Source of the DNA: a virus
Strand: one strand, 5' to 3'
Virus record (IMG/VR): IMGVR_UViG_3300025012_000053
Location: 30,415 to 94,414 of that record
Length of the DNA: 64,000 nt
The position numbers and the translations under genes are program-made. The notes beneath the pieces were generated by a model. It was given only the letters and a program-made list of their open reading frames with translations, did no database searches and was not told the origin of the DNA. Of the stretch, positions 9,337 to 18,070 are shown piece after piece (position 1 is the stretch's first letter; every line of letters begins with the position of its first letter).

Positions 9337-10644
9337 TTATACGCCTATTGAACTTGTCTGTGTAGTATAAGCCTGAAGTATATCAGAGATAGTATCAGGT
9401 GGTTCTCCATTGGAGAATCCTGTTTCAAGGGCAACAAGAAGTTGTTTCAGTCTCCTTGGCGCTCCACCAATACCTCCGGTAGTAACATCAGTATAATAAC
9501 TGACCGACATTTGATCATACATCTTTCCTGATGTAGCAAGGGCCCTGGCAGCTGTCCACATGAAGTCTCCGGCATAGGCATTACCATCATTACCAAGGAG
9601 TCCCCATTCCAGTTCAGCTATCTGTTCATAATTACCCTGCCCAAGAGTCATAGCAGTCGTATAGGTAATAGGTGTTGTTCCAAATGAACTTGATGTATCA
9701 AGCCCTATCAGAAATGATACTTTTGAGAATGGAGTTTTCCCAACAGAGAATGCCCTGGCAACACCAGAGAGTTTAATACCAAGATCAGCAGAAGCCATCT
9801 TGGCAGCGGTAAGAACCGTGCCTGCAGCCTTCCCTGCAGCTACTGCCGAGAAACTTTCTTCCTCAATAGGTCTGTCAACCTTGAACACGGTAGTTGAGGT
9901 AAGCTCCTCGACCCTGTATATACCATCAGTGACAAGACACCCGGTTACTGCCTGTGCATCAGAAAAACGAACATAATCACCTACAGCCAGGTCCACGTTG
10001 GTATTATAATCAGTATTAGTACCGCATGTTACATATTTTTCTCCTTTAACAAAGGTTACTGTTCCAGCAAAAGCAGCTGTAGCTGCATAAGCAACATCAG
10101 AAATAAGTTCAGCCTGGATAGGAACAACAGCCTGCCTGCGAAGAGTACGACTCAACTGCTGAACAAGACCAAGAGCAACCTCAAGTTGTGTAGCCGAAGC
10201 ATCACTCTTGTAAGCTGAATTGATTATCATTTGTTGTCCGATACCTGTATAATCCTGTTCTTTCAGAGAAAGTCTTACGACATACAGTTTGCTGTTTGCT
10301 ACTTCAATCTCACCTGAGGTACCATTATACCCGATATAGGATACCTGTTCTGCGGCTGCTACATCGACCTGTGTTTTGAACGCGAGGATATTGGCCTGTT
10401 TGATAAGATCACTCTGGATCAGATCGGTACCATTACGGAGAATGAGTTTAATTCCAGATTCTGCAACAATGTCATCAGTAAGCACTGATGTTGCGCTAAG
10501 AACCATGTTGTGGGCATTACATACGGCGATCTCACCATCAGTCAGTCCTGCATAGGTGGATATTACGCCGTTAATGGCAGTAGTTGGAGTTACTGCTCCA
10601 AGGTCCTTGCCGATAAACAGTTGCATTACATCATTTTGTGTCAT
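9337..10644 (-). CDS. Abundant tail or head structural protein
   Basis: 435 residues, Ala, Gly and Thr rich, without catalytic motifs. Helical ends flank a beta-rich middle (AGTVTFVKGEKYVTCG, DLAVGDYVRFSDAQ). A strong terminator follows directly, as for abundant virion proteins. Place after the connector genes suggests a tail-tube, hub or accessory capsid protein. I cannot choose among these. Confidence 0.55.
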   Translation of the reverse strand: MTQNDVMQLFIGKDLGAVTPTTAINGVISTYAGLTDGEIAVCNAHNMVLSATSVLTDDIVAESGIKLILRNGTDLIQSDLIKQANILAFKTQVDVAAAEQVSYIGYNGTSGEIEVANSKLYVVRLSLKEQDYTGIGQQMIINSAYKSDASATQLEVALGLVQQLSRTLRRQAVVPIQAELISDVAYAATAAFAGTVTFVKGEKYVTCGTNTDYNTNVDLAVGDYVRFSDAQAVTGCLVTDGIYRVEELTSTTVFKVDRPIEEESFSAVAAGKAAGTVLTAAKMASADLGIKLSGVARAFSVGKTPFSKVSFLIGLDTSSSFGTTPITYTTAMTLGQGNYEQIAELEWGLLGNDGNAYAGDFMWTAARALATSGKMYDQMSVSYYTDVTTGGIGGAPRRLKQLLVALETGFSNGEPPDTISDILQAYTTQTSSIGV

Positions 10645-10668
10645 GTCTTTGGAATTTAAAATTTATAA

Positions 10669-10926
10669 TTATAATAATTGGTTCTCAGAGTTCCATAAGA
10701 ATCCTTTGTACTTTGTACCATTCTTGATAGCTTTATTGATATTGGTTTTATCAAAACCTTTATCTATTGCTTCTTCCAATGATTCAAAGATCTCAACGAT
10801 CTCACCTGTCTTTGGATCTTTTGTAGCTATCTTTGTTTTTTCAACAACTGGTTCTTCAACTTCTATAGAGACTTCAGGGATATATCCCTTGGCTTTCTCC
10901 CTTGCAAGTATTGCCCTGTTTTTCAT
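10669..10926 (-). CDS. Small protein with NUMOD-like DNA-binding module
   Basis: 85 residues. Residues 35-80 (PKTGEIVEIFESLEEA then NINKAIKNGTKYKGFLW) resemble the NUMOD-type helical DNA-binding modules found beside homing nucleases, but no nuclease domain is present. It overlaps the next gene by 4 bp. It could equally be a small virion protein with a similar pattern. Confidence 0.5.
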   Translation of the reverse strand: MKNRAILAREKAKGYIPEVSIEVEEPVVEKTKIATKDPKTGEIVEIFESLEEAIDKGFDKTNINKAIKNGTKYKGFLWNSENQLL

Positions 10927-11603
10927 TCTGTTGCTTTTTTAGGTTCATTAATTTTACTTATCATGGCAAGAGCAATGACTATTGCCCTGTCAACAATCTC
11001 CTCATGAAGACTTTCATGTAACTGACAATCTGCACCTGTAATAATATTTATAGCTGAAGGTTTACTCAGATATCTTAAGTTGTAAGATGTAATAGTATTG
11101 TCACTTGCATGTATCAGTTCATGTTTCTTCGTTCCTGTAGCTCCATAGTCCATTCTCCAGACAAGATTCTTATATGGTTTGCCAAATGGATTCTTGACAT
11201 TTTTTGTATATTCATCATGACGGATTGGAAGTACTTCTACAGATCCTGTAGCGCTGTCATCATTACAGTCAGTATATCCTACAACACACATCTCCTGCAG
11301 GGAATAAAGAAAGTCTGAAGGAAGGTTAGCAAACTGACCTCCTGGATGAAGAGCTGCATCGGCTGTTACAAAATTTGTTATTACAGTATTCTTTATAAGA
11401 CTACCGAGTTCAAGTCTTGTCTTTTCATCCGCTTCAAAATACGATAGATTGCTTCCTGCTTTCTTTGAATACCTGTCATCTATAAGTTGATCCTGGGCAA
11501 GGTTAAGGAACACAGCAATATCAGTCGATGTATATACCTTATTCACCGTATTAAACTGATTAAGCTTCAGTTCAAAATGATATTGCATCTGTTCCGCGAT
11601 CAT
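10923..11603 (-). CDS. Head-tail connector (ring-like) protein, copy C
   Basis: 226 residues. Same layout as 13464-14132: N-terminal helix, then TSTDIAVFLNLAQDQLIDDR (compare QTAEILVFLNNAQDDFIKDR), a beta-rich middle, and a C-terminal HEEIVDRAI helix (compare HQEIIDMAV). Such paralogues are stacked ring proteins between portal and tail in crAss-like podoviruses. It overlaps the next gene by one base. Confidence 0.65.
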   Translation of the reverse strand: MIAEQMQYHFELKLNQFNTVNKVYTSTDIAVFLNLAQDQLIDDRYSKKAGSNLSYFEADEKTRLELGSLIKNTVITNFVTADAALHPGGQFANLPSDFLYSLQEMCVVGYTDCNDDSATGSVEVLPIRHDEYTKNVKNPFGKPYKNLVWRMDYGATGTKKHELIHASDNTITSYNLRYLSKPSAINIITGADCQLHESLHEEIVDRAIVIALAMISKINEPKKATE

Positions 11604-12574
11604 TATAAATCAGGAACTATCGTTGTCGGTGCACCAAGTGAACTCCATGTTTTGACGACCCATTTAGTATTACTTACTTTTACAGCTTCAAAATAGGATG
11701 CAGTAGCATCACTGAGTTGTAATTCATTACCACCGGTTACTCCATTGATATATTTCGTTCCTGTCTGATCAGTAGGATGAACCCTTAATTCCCCGCCTGT
11801 ATTCAAAGGAGTACCACTTATCATGCCACCAGTAGCAAAGCTTGAAAGAAGAGGAAGGGAAACAATATGATCAGCATTTGTGAATGTGATCACGACATGT
11901 TGTTCTACAGCAGATATTATAGCTGCTCCTCCTCCGGTAGAATTCGCGGTAATGGCAGTAGTTGCACCTTTCTTACCATCTTTAATAAGAAGAGAATCAA
12001 TAGTAACACCAGATCCTGGTGTCTTTTCTGAAACAGTATCTGCCACTAAACCTGATATTGTAAATGTAGCACTATCAGTAGAAATATCCTGATCTCCTCC
12101 CATTGTAAGCGTGACTGCAGCATCAGTATCATTTTTTAATTTCATTAATCTGCTTGCAGTACCTTCACCCTCTACTTCAAAAGTCTGTTCATCAAGAGTT
12201 ATTGAAGAAGCCGCATCTTCTGCAGCTAAAGTAACACCAAATCCAGCGGTAACGGCAAAATCATCATTAATATCAACTGCTGCACCTGCAATAACATCTA
12301 ATGAGGCCGTTCCATTTGTTATATTAAAAGTGTTAGTTCCACCTGTAATAACAGTAGCTCCACCGTCTTTTAATTTAACACCATCAATGGTTACACCTGC
12401 ATCCGTTGTTTTTTCAGATATCGTATCTACAGTAAATGCTCCTGCTTCTGTAAGAACTGTCTTTAACAGAGCAATAAGATTATTCCAAAATCCAGATCTT
12501 ACAACAAATCCATTATCCGGATTACTGTTGAATTTACTGGCATTATCTCTACTAATCGACTCAAGGTTTGCCAT
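11603..12574 (-). CDS. Head or tail fibre-like protein with internal repeats
   Basis: 323 residues. A motif of the form D-T-(I/V)-S-E-K-T-x-x-x-G-V-T-I-D-x-(V/L)-x-(I/L)-K-D-G occurs twice (near residues 50 and 180), as in many phage fibre and decoration proteins. The C-terminus (TKYINGVTGGNELQLSD, NTKWVVKTW) looks like a beta-prism tip. It sits between two ring-protein genes, so it may form a collar or head fibre. Confidence 0.6.
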   Translation of the reverse strand: MANLESISRDNASKFNSNPDNGFVVRSGFWNNLIALLKTVLTEAGAFTVDTISEKTTDAGVTIDGVKLKDGGATVITGGTNTFNITNGTASLDVIAGAAVDINDDFAVTAGFGVTLAAEDAASSITLDEQTFEVEGEGTASRLMKLKNDTDAAVTLTMGGDQDISTDSATFTISGLVADTVSEKTPGSGVTIDSLLIKDGKKGATTAITANSTGGGAAIISAVEQHVVITFTNADHIVSLPLLSSFATGGMISGTPLNTGGELRVHPTDQTGTKYINGVTGGNELQLSDATASYFEAVKVSNTKWVVKTWSSLGAPTTIVPDL

Positions 12575-12579
12575 GACTT

Positions 12580-13464
12580 TTAGTTTTTAGTTATTAATTT
12601 TAATTTTGCTTCTTCAAGAAATAATGATACAGCCTGATCAAGAATACTATCATGAAGATATGCAGGAAAATCAGGAGTATCTGTTAATCCCCAGGGATAA
12701 CCAACAACGATCTGCTCATCATCATAAGTGATAGTATTATACCCCGCTACCTTTAGTACTTTATCTCCGGGTTTGAATGTAGTAGCAACCCCAACAGAAT
12801 TAACATATGTCATCCTTGCCTTTGCAAGAAAATAAGATCCATTGGTTATTGCACTTATACTTAGATTACCGGTACCAACGCCGGATAATTCAGTGTATAA
12901 AAAATCAAGTTTATATGGTTTTCTGAGGTAAGTCAATACTCCTGCAGTAAGAGATGTAGTATATGCATCCCCAATAAGCATAATATAATAAGGATCTTCC
13001 CATACAGATATAGGTTTTGGATACATGACCTTATCAGATGTATTGCTTATGACTCTCTGTGCCTGACGGCGTGACATCCATTCTGCAAACATACTCTGAT
13101 CAGTCATCGGATATATCTCTGTCCGGGTTACAGTACAAACAAGACTTATAGGAATAAGTATATCATCAGGCGTACGATATCTCTGGCCCCTGGTAGACCA
13201 GTTATATTCAGCAAGATCTTTAGCTGCTGTTAATGCCCCATTGGGGATAATAAGATTATGCAGTTCATCTATATTAAGATCTATGGCGCTTAGTCTTTGT
13301 TCATATGTCGGAAGTGCCAGGTATTTCTTTTCAAGATACCTGTCAATAGATCTGTTGAGGTAATTACATATAGTGAATGTATCAGGCCTTTGCTGAACCT
13401 CAAAAACAGGATTAGTATCCTGTATCTTCTGCTGGAACAATATTTGTAACTCCGTGAGATTCAT
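12580..13464 (-). CDS. Head-tail connector (ring-like) protein, copy B
   Basis: 294 residues. The N-terminal helices (LTELQILFQQKIQD, CNYLNRSIDRYLEKKYLALP), beta-rich core and C-terminal helical segment (LHDSILDQAVSLFLEEAK) match the plan of the two neighbouring connector genes. It overlaps the next gene by one base. A ring protein beneath the portal is likely. Divergence from the other copies is strong, so paralogy is inferred from layout. Confidence 0.6.
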   Translation of the reverse strand: MNLTELQILFQQKIQDTNPVFEVQQRPDTFTICNYLNRSIDRYLEKKYLALPTYEQRLSAIDLNIDELHNLIIPNGALTAAKDLAEYNWSTRGQRYRTPDDILIPISLVCTVTRTEIYPMTDQSMFAEWMSRRQAQRVISNTSDKVMYPKPISVWEDPYYIMLIGDAYTTSLTAGVLTYLRKPYKLDFLYTELSGVGTGNLSISAITNGSYFLAKARMTYVNSVGVATTFKPGDKVLKVAGYNTITYDDEQIVVGYPWGLTDTPDFPAYLHDSILDQAVSLFLEEAKLKLITKN

Positions 13465-14132
13465 TAGTTCGATTTAATTTTTTCTTCCTGTACACTTGTC
13501 TGCCAGCGTGGATCCTGTATTGCCTGCAGTGCCTGTCTTACTGCCATATCAATGATCTCCTGATGTGTATGCGCGGGAAGATCACATGATCCTGATGAAG
13601 CAAGCGCCATGGGTGTCTTTATATAATTTAAAAGTAATGCCGTGTTTGTGGTAAATCTGTCTATTATCAGTTTTGCATATGTACCGGAAATAGACAGATA
13701 TGGTTTAATGAAATGAGTTTTGTTTGTTGTCGTGTTAATGAACTTTGATACATCTTCACTCTTTATAAAGTTACATTCAAATCCCTCTGATGCTAAAACA
13801 AGAGGATATGTTGACCTGGTACATGTAGCAAATGCCTTTATCGCGAACATAAAGTTTGCAGGTAATGTATATTGTCTTGCTCCATGACTGTCATTAGAGA
13901 CATATGTAAGAGCAAGGTTTGTTACAATGGTTCGGAGATCAGCAACCCGCCTCTGGTTATCTTCAAAGGCAGGTGGCTGAAAATTTTGTCCGAACATACG
14001 ATCTTTGATAAAATCATCCTGAGCATTATTAAGGAATACCAATATCTCTGCGGTCTGGTATCCCGGAGCCGAGAAACTGGTTATCCTGTCATAATACAAC
14101 AGGAAGGATTCTATCATCTGATCGACAGTCAT
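13464..14132 (-). CDS. Head-tail connector (ring-like) protein, copy A
   Basis: 222 residues. The N-terminal motif QTAEILVFLNNAQDDFIKDR and the closing HQEIIDMAVRQAL place it with 10923-11603 as a paralogue. Proteins of this size and place in crAss-like phages form the first ring under the portal. It overlaps both neighbours by one base. Confidence 0.65.
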   Translation of the reverse strand: MTVDQMIESFLLYYDRITSFSAPGYQTAEILVFLNNAQDDFIKDRMFGQNFQPPAFEDNQRRVADLRTIVTNLALTYVSNDSHGARQYTLPANFMFAIKAFATCTRSTYPLVLASEGFECNFIKSEDVSKFINTTTNKTHFIKPYLSISGTYAKLIIDRFTTNTALLLNYIKTPMALASSGSCDLPAHTHQEIIDMAVRQALQAIQDPRWQTSVQEEKIKSN

Positions 14133-15094
14133 TATTCAACGTTTTCAATTTGATGTTTTAACTTCATACGTACATCCTGGTTCTTGGGATCATCAAGAAA
14201 GTCGATAAGATCTTCAATTGTTCCTATCGGATGATCAGACCCGGGAAGAGAATACAGATGCCTGTTACGCTGCAGGGAGCCATTAGCTATTGACTTTTGG
14301 ATCAACAGTTTTAAAGTATAGAAGTCATCATTGAGAATCGAAAGATAGGTCTTAAGATCATCTTCAATAATTTGTCCTATAGCTTTTCTTAACTGGTCAA
14401 GTGTAGCATTACGCGGTGGCTGCTTGGCATCTTTTTTAGTAAGATAGTAAACATACAGGAAGTCCTTCATCTTATCAAGGCTCGAATCCATCTTGCCAAA
14501 GAGAATATATGCATTCTTCTTCTCTTCCAGGTTGCTGACATCGTCCAAAAGCTCTTCTCCTTCTTCCACAAGCGCGAACTTGTACGTCCCACGATCAAAT
14601 CTCGAACTCCAGTTTGGAGCAATGCGATCTGTATCGGAACGGAGAACAAGAAAATTGATAAGATCTTCAATCCTGTCAAGATGAAGATGCAGTCCATTAC
14701 GATCAAGAGTAACTGTCTTTCCTCTCCAGAAACATTTTGGAGTATAAAGATTGAGTTTCTTTATATCTTCAAGACCAAGTTCTTCAGCAAGAAGAACAAC
14801 ATCCTCTTTAGTAAACTCCGGCATAGGATTGGCAAGTATGTTCCCTTTTAACACTGGTACTACAATACCTATCTTTGCTCCATCATTCATGAAAGAAGAA
14901 TCATGGTCGCTTGTCACCCATTGTCCTTTACGGCGAATAGGTCTTACGACATATCTCTTCTCTCGCAGATTCCTGACCTTTATTGAATAAGGTCTTTCCA
15001 TTTCAAGTACTTCATTTAGTACATCAGGCTCAGGAGCCAGCGTAGATTTTACGCCGGCTTTTCCTTTACCTGTATTGCCTCTTTTTGTTTCCAT
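14132..15094 (-). CDS. Conserved head-module protein, unknown
   Basis: 320 residues, charged and mostly helical, starting with a Gly/Lys-rich tail (GNTGKGKAGVK). No enzyme motif was found. It lies directly after the capsid gene, where phages often encode head-completion or auxiliary capsid proteins. Confidence 0.55.
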   Translation of the reverse strand: METKRGNTGKGKAGVKSTLAPEPDVLNEVLEMERPYSIKVRNLREKRYVVRPIRRKGQWVTSDHDSSFMNDGAKIGIVVPVLKGNILANPMPEFTKEDVVLLAEELGLEDIKKLNLYTPKCFWRGKTVTLDRNGLHLHLDRIEDLINFLVLRSDTDRIAPNWSSRFDRGTYKFALVEEGEELLDDVSNLEEKKNAYILFGKMDSSLDKMKDFLYVYYLTKKDAKQPPRNATLDQLRKAIGQIIEDDLKTYLSILNDDFYTLKLLIQKSIANGSLQRNRHLYSLPGSDHPIGTIEDLIDFLDDPKNQDVRMKLKHQIENVE

Positions 15095-15127
15095 GCTTTT
15101 AGTCTCCTAACTAATTTATAGATTCAG

Positions 15128-16612
15128 TTAATTCAATACGCTTGGTTTAATGGTAGCGCACCTGGTAGGATCGTTAACCAGACAACCGCCAACGAATGCA
15201 CGGTGGAATGTGTAGCCATCTTCAGGAGAAGACATGAATCTCCGTGGTCCCTGTGCCTGGAACGGATCTCTCAAACCGGGTTGATAACCCATGAAATCTT
15301 CCATTCCTTCATTATATACAGGACGGATATTATCCTCTCCACCGGTACGTCCAACATTAAGGATCTGGTATACATAACTCTGTGCAACACCTTTTCCGGA
15401 TGGATGCATGATCTTATTACGTTCCCTGTCATCAAATGTTGAATCAACCATGACACCAAGTTGTGTTCCATCAGGACCCCAGTATTCTACATAGTTCTCA
15501 TGATATCCCCAGCCATTACCGGATTTATATTTCTCATCTCCGGAATAGAAAGGTGTATAGAGAGTAGTATAGTTCTTGATTGCCTTATGGAAGTTATATG
15601 CTCCCCACTTACCGGTACGCATGATCACTTTTCTTGTCTGACCATAACCACCTTTAGTATCATCGGTAAGATCCATGATAGCTTCGGTAAGCCATTCGAT
15701 ATCAACATCAAAATCATTGTAATAAAGAACATTCGATGCTTCAATCTGCTGTTCGAGGCCGGCACCCTGTTCGATCTTGAACCCGCTGTAACCAATTTGC
15801 TTGAAAGTACCATCGTCTGCACGGTTGGTAGTTGCAAAGTTGATCAGCTTATCCTTCATATCCTGGAACTGTGTTTCAAATTCCCAGTCTGCATACTGAG
15901 TCCATGTAGTCATGATTTTCTCTTTGCCATTCGAATCCATTGCCTTCCATGAGAAAGCTACCGGCCTTGAGATCATATTACCTGGTCTGGTGTCCTGCAT
16001 CCTGATCATCGAGAAGGTGTTCTTCATCGAGAAAGGACTGGTATAGTTCGGGGTTCCACCTTTTATTGATAGTGTCTTTTCAACAATGGACCATTCTTTT
16101 GAAAACCTTTTTCCGGCTACGAGTTCATCGTAAGGAATATAGAGATCAGTGTCTCCTGTGAAAAGTTCGCATTCATAATCCCACATGGTCCCGTTTGGAA
16201 CCGGTATAGCTACAATCCTGATCGGGTATACAGAATTCTTTTCACCAACTATCAGGTTAGTGTCTGAGAAATACTGTTCCGGGAATGTAAGAGTAAACCT
16301 TGCACTGCTACGGCCAACCTGTGAGGTTGCAGAAATAGCACTGCCATTTACTGTACAAGCAATCAAAGGCACGTTCTTTTTTGAAGAACCCTGTAGCCTC
16401 CAACGAAAATCGTCATCTGTCTTTAAGGTCAGAGGACTGAATTTCTGAAGAACAAGACCGAAGTTTGTTCCCCTGTTGGCGCGATACAGCATGTTGATCA
16501 TCTGGCTCGTGTCCTGTGGTTTGTTTTGATAGATCGCACCCAAGTGGTTTTTGGTTGTTAAACCAGACCAGTCTTTGGGTTCATACTCCTGAAGTGGTGA
16601 TACTCGTTGCAT
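15128..16612 (-). CDS. Major capsid protein (HK97-fold candidate)
   Basis: 494 residues, the size usual for crAss-like capsid proteins. An extended N-arm (residues 1-50), a beta-rich E-loop-like part (about 60-130) and a C-terminal stretch with YTFHRAFVGGCLVNDP and ATIKPSVLN near the end are consistent with that group. It follows a scaffold-like gene and the portal. Identification rests on size, order and the C-terminal pattern. The chain lacks an obvious N-terminal cleavage domain. Confidence 0.75.
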   Translation of the reverse strand: MQRVSPLQEYEPKDWSGLTTKNHLGAIYQNKPQDTSQMINMLYRANRGTNFGLVLQKFSPLTLKTDDDFRWRLQGSSKKNVPLIACTVNGSAISATSQVGRSSARFTLTFPEQYFSDTNLIVGEKNSVYPIRIVAIPVPNGTMWDYECELFTGDTDLYIPYDELVAGKRFSKEWSIVEKTLSIKGGTPNYTSPFSMKNTFSMIRMQDTRPGNMISRPVAFSWKAMDSNGKEKIMTTWTQYADWEFETQFQDMKDKLINFATTNRADDGTFKQIGYSGFKIEQGAGLEQQIEASNVLYYNDFDVDIEWLTEAIMDLTDDTKGGYGQTRKVIMRTGKWGAYNFHKAIKNYTTLYTPFYSGDEKYKSGNGWGYHENYVEYWGPDGTQLGVMVDSTFDDRERNKIMHPSGKGVAQSYVYQILNVGRTGGEDNIRPVYNEGMEDFMGYQPGLRDPFQAQGPRRFMSSPEDGYTFHRAFVGGCLVNDPTRCATIKPSVLN

Positions 16613-16637
16613 TTTTATTTAATTTAGAACGATTAAG

Positions 16638-17939
16638 TTACATGTTAATAAACTGTTGTGGAAATTGAAAGTCATCCTTTTCCTCTTTTTCTCCTTTACC
16701 CTTATTTACTTCAGAGCCTGGCTTCCCTACAGTTCTTCTCTCTCCATTGAGGATACTTCCAAGACGTTTTGTAGCTGAAGTCTCAACTTTTTTAGTAAAG
16801 ACATCGAATGCCCCGTCTTTAATCTTGTCATCAAAGAATCCATTTTTGATAAAGTAAGCCAGGCGCAGTTCAAAAGCAAGAGGGTTCTTTGCTCTTTGGG
16901 CCATTGCAGCACTCATGGGGATCTTCTCTCCTTGTTTATTAGTAAAATAAACAGGAACAGTAAGTGACTTGATGAGTTCTTTCTTTTCTTCTTCTGTTAC
17001 TTCAATTCCAGGGATGATCTCTTTGGTTGCTTTTACTGCAGACTGAACAGCCTCTTTTGTCTTTCTGATGGATTCATCTTTTGCAGTCTTTTGTCTTTCT
17101 GCCTGAATCCTCATCTCTTTTCTCTCTTCTTCGATGGTACTCTGGATCTCTCCAAGTCCTTCTGTAGCTTCCTCGAGAAGATCTTCCTTTTCTTTAGCTA
17201 TAGCTACCATCTTGTTGATTTTTGCTTCAGAGAATCCCTTTAATGTCAAAAGGTCCTTGTAGACCTGTTCCTGAAGTTTCTCATCTTCTGCAAGGGATTT
17301 CTTTGTAATGGATCCGTATCTTTCTTCAAGGCTATAATTATCAGCCAGTGATTCAAATGGAATTCCCTTTTCAAGATCGGCAATAAACTTAACAGCTTTA
17401 TCACCTATTGTAGATTTGTATTCTTCTACACCTTCCTGAATAGACTCATCGATTTGTGTCTGTATGTGCTCATTAAGTTTTATGATTGCCGCTACAGGTT
17501 CCAGACCATCAAGGCTTTTTAAATCAAAGTTTGGGAGTACGCCGTGTTCCAGAAGAGCCGCAGCATGGAGATAGACAGGAGATTCGTTCCCTTCATCTGG
17601 CGCACCCCCGCCCTTTTTGTCTTTCCCTGGTTTAACTGTGTCCTTCTTATTGTCATCATCATCAGGATTTTCATTATCCTGTACGTCTACGATTAATGTA
17701 TCGTCTTTAGCTTTCTTCCCGGGTTCGGATTTATCCTTCACGGGTTTTTGACCTTTACCTGGTGCTCCACCACCTGGTTGCCCTTTTATCTTTTCATCGT
17801 CACCTGGTTCATCCCCGACACTTAATTCATCGTCAAGTTCATCTGTTACAGGTTGATCGACATCAAGAAGAGCACTCTCAAAACCGGATATATCCATGTT
17901 CTGAAAGAGATCGTCATTGTCATTTTGCTGCTTTCCCAT
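16638..17939 (-). CDS. Scaffolding protein candidate
   Basis: 433 residues, very acidic and low-complexity over the first 115 (runs of Asp, Glu, Lys, Gly), then long charged helices likely to be coiled coil (about 200-310: EKEDLLEEATEGLGEI, IEEERKEMRIQAERQ). This is the usual make-up of an assembly scaffold, and it sits between portal and capsid. An AAGGAGAA ribosome site 7-8 bp before the ATG is the clearest one in the window, fitting high expression. Confidence 0.7.
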   Translation of the reverse strand: MGKQQNDNDDLFQNMDISGFESALLDVDQPVTDELDDELSVGDEPGDDEKIKGQPGGGAPGKGQKPVKDKSEPGKKAKDDTLIVDVQDNENPDDDDNKKDTVKPGKDKKGGGAPDEGNESPVYLHAAALLEHGVLPNFDLKSLDGLEPVAAIIKLNEHIQTQIDESIQEGVEEYKSTIGDKAVKFIADLEKGIPFESLADNYSLEERYGSITKKSLAEDEKLQEQVYKDLLTLKGFSEAKINKMVAIAKEKEDLLEEATEGLGEIQSTIEEERKEMRIQAERQKTAKDESIRKTKEAVQSAVKATKEIIPGIEVTEEEKKELIKSLTVPVYFTNKQGEKIPMSAAMAQRAKNPLAFELRLAYFIKNGFFDDKIKDGAFDVFTKKVETSATKRLGSILNGERRTVGKPGSEVNKGKGEKEEKDDFQFPQQFINM

Positions 17940-18041
17940 TTAAAATTCTCCTTTAAATTAATACAAGTTTAGAAATTAGATTAATACCAGACAAGAGTAT
18001 CACCATACACGAGTCTTTTTAAAAAAATACTTCTATAGATA

Positions 18042-18070
18042 AAAACTATAAAATTAAATTTTATAAATTA
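18042..18070 (-). repeat. 15-bp-periodic TTTATAAA array (portal 3' end)
   Basis: TTTATAAA at 18060-18067 is preceded exactly 15 bp earlier by ACTATAAA (6 of 8 matching). The array overlaps the portal stop codon, in the gap before the scaffold gene. The same spacing is seen at 23833, 23977 and 24911. Confidence 0.5.
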
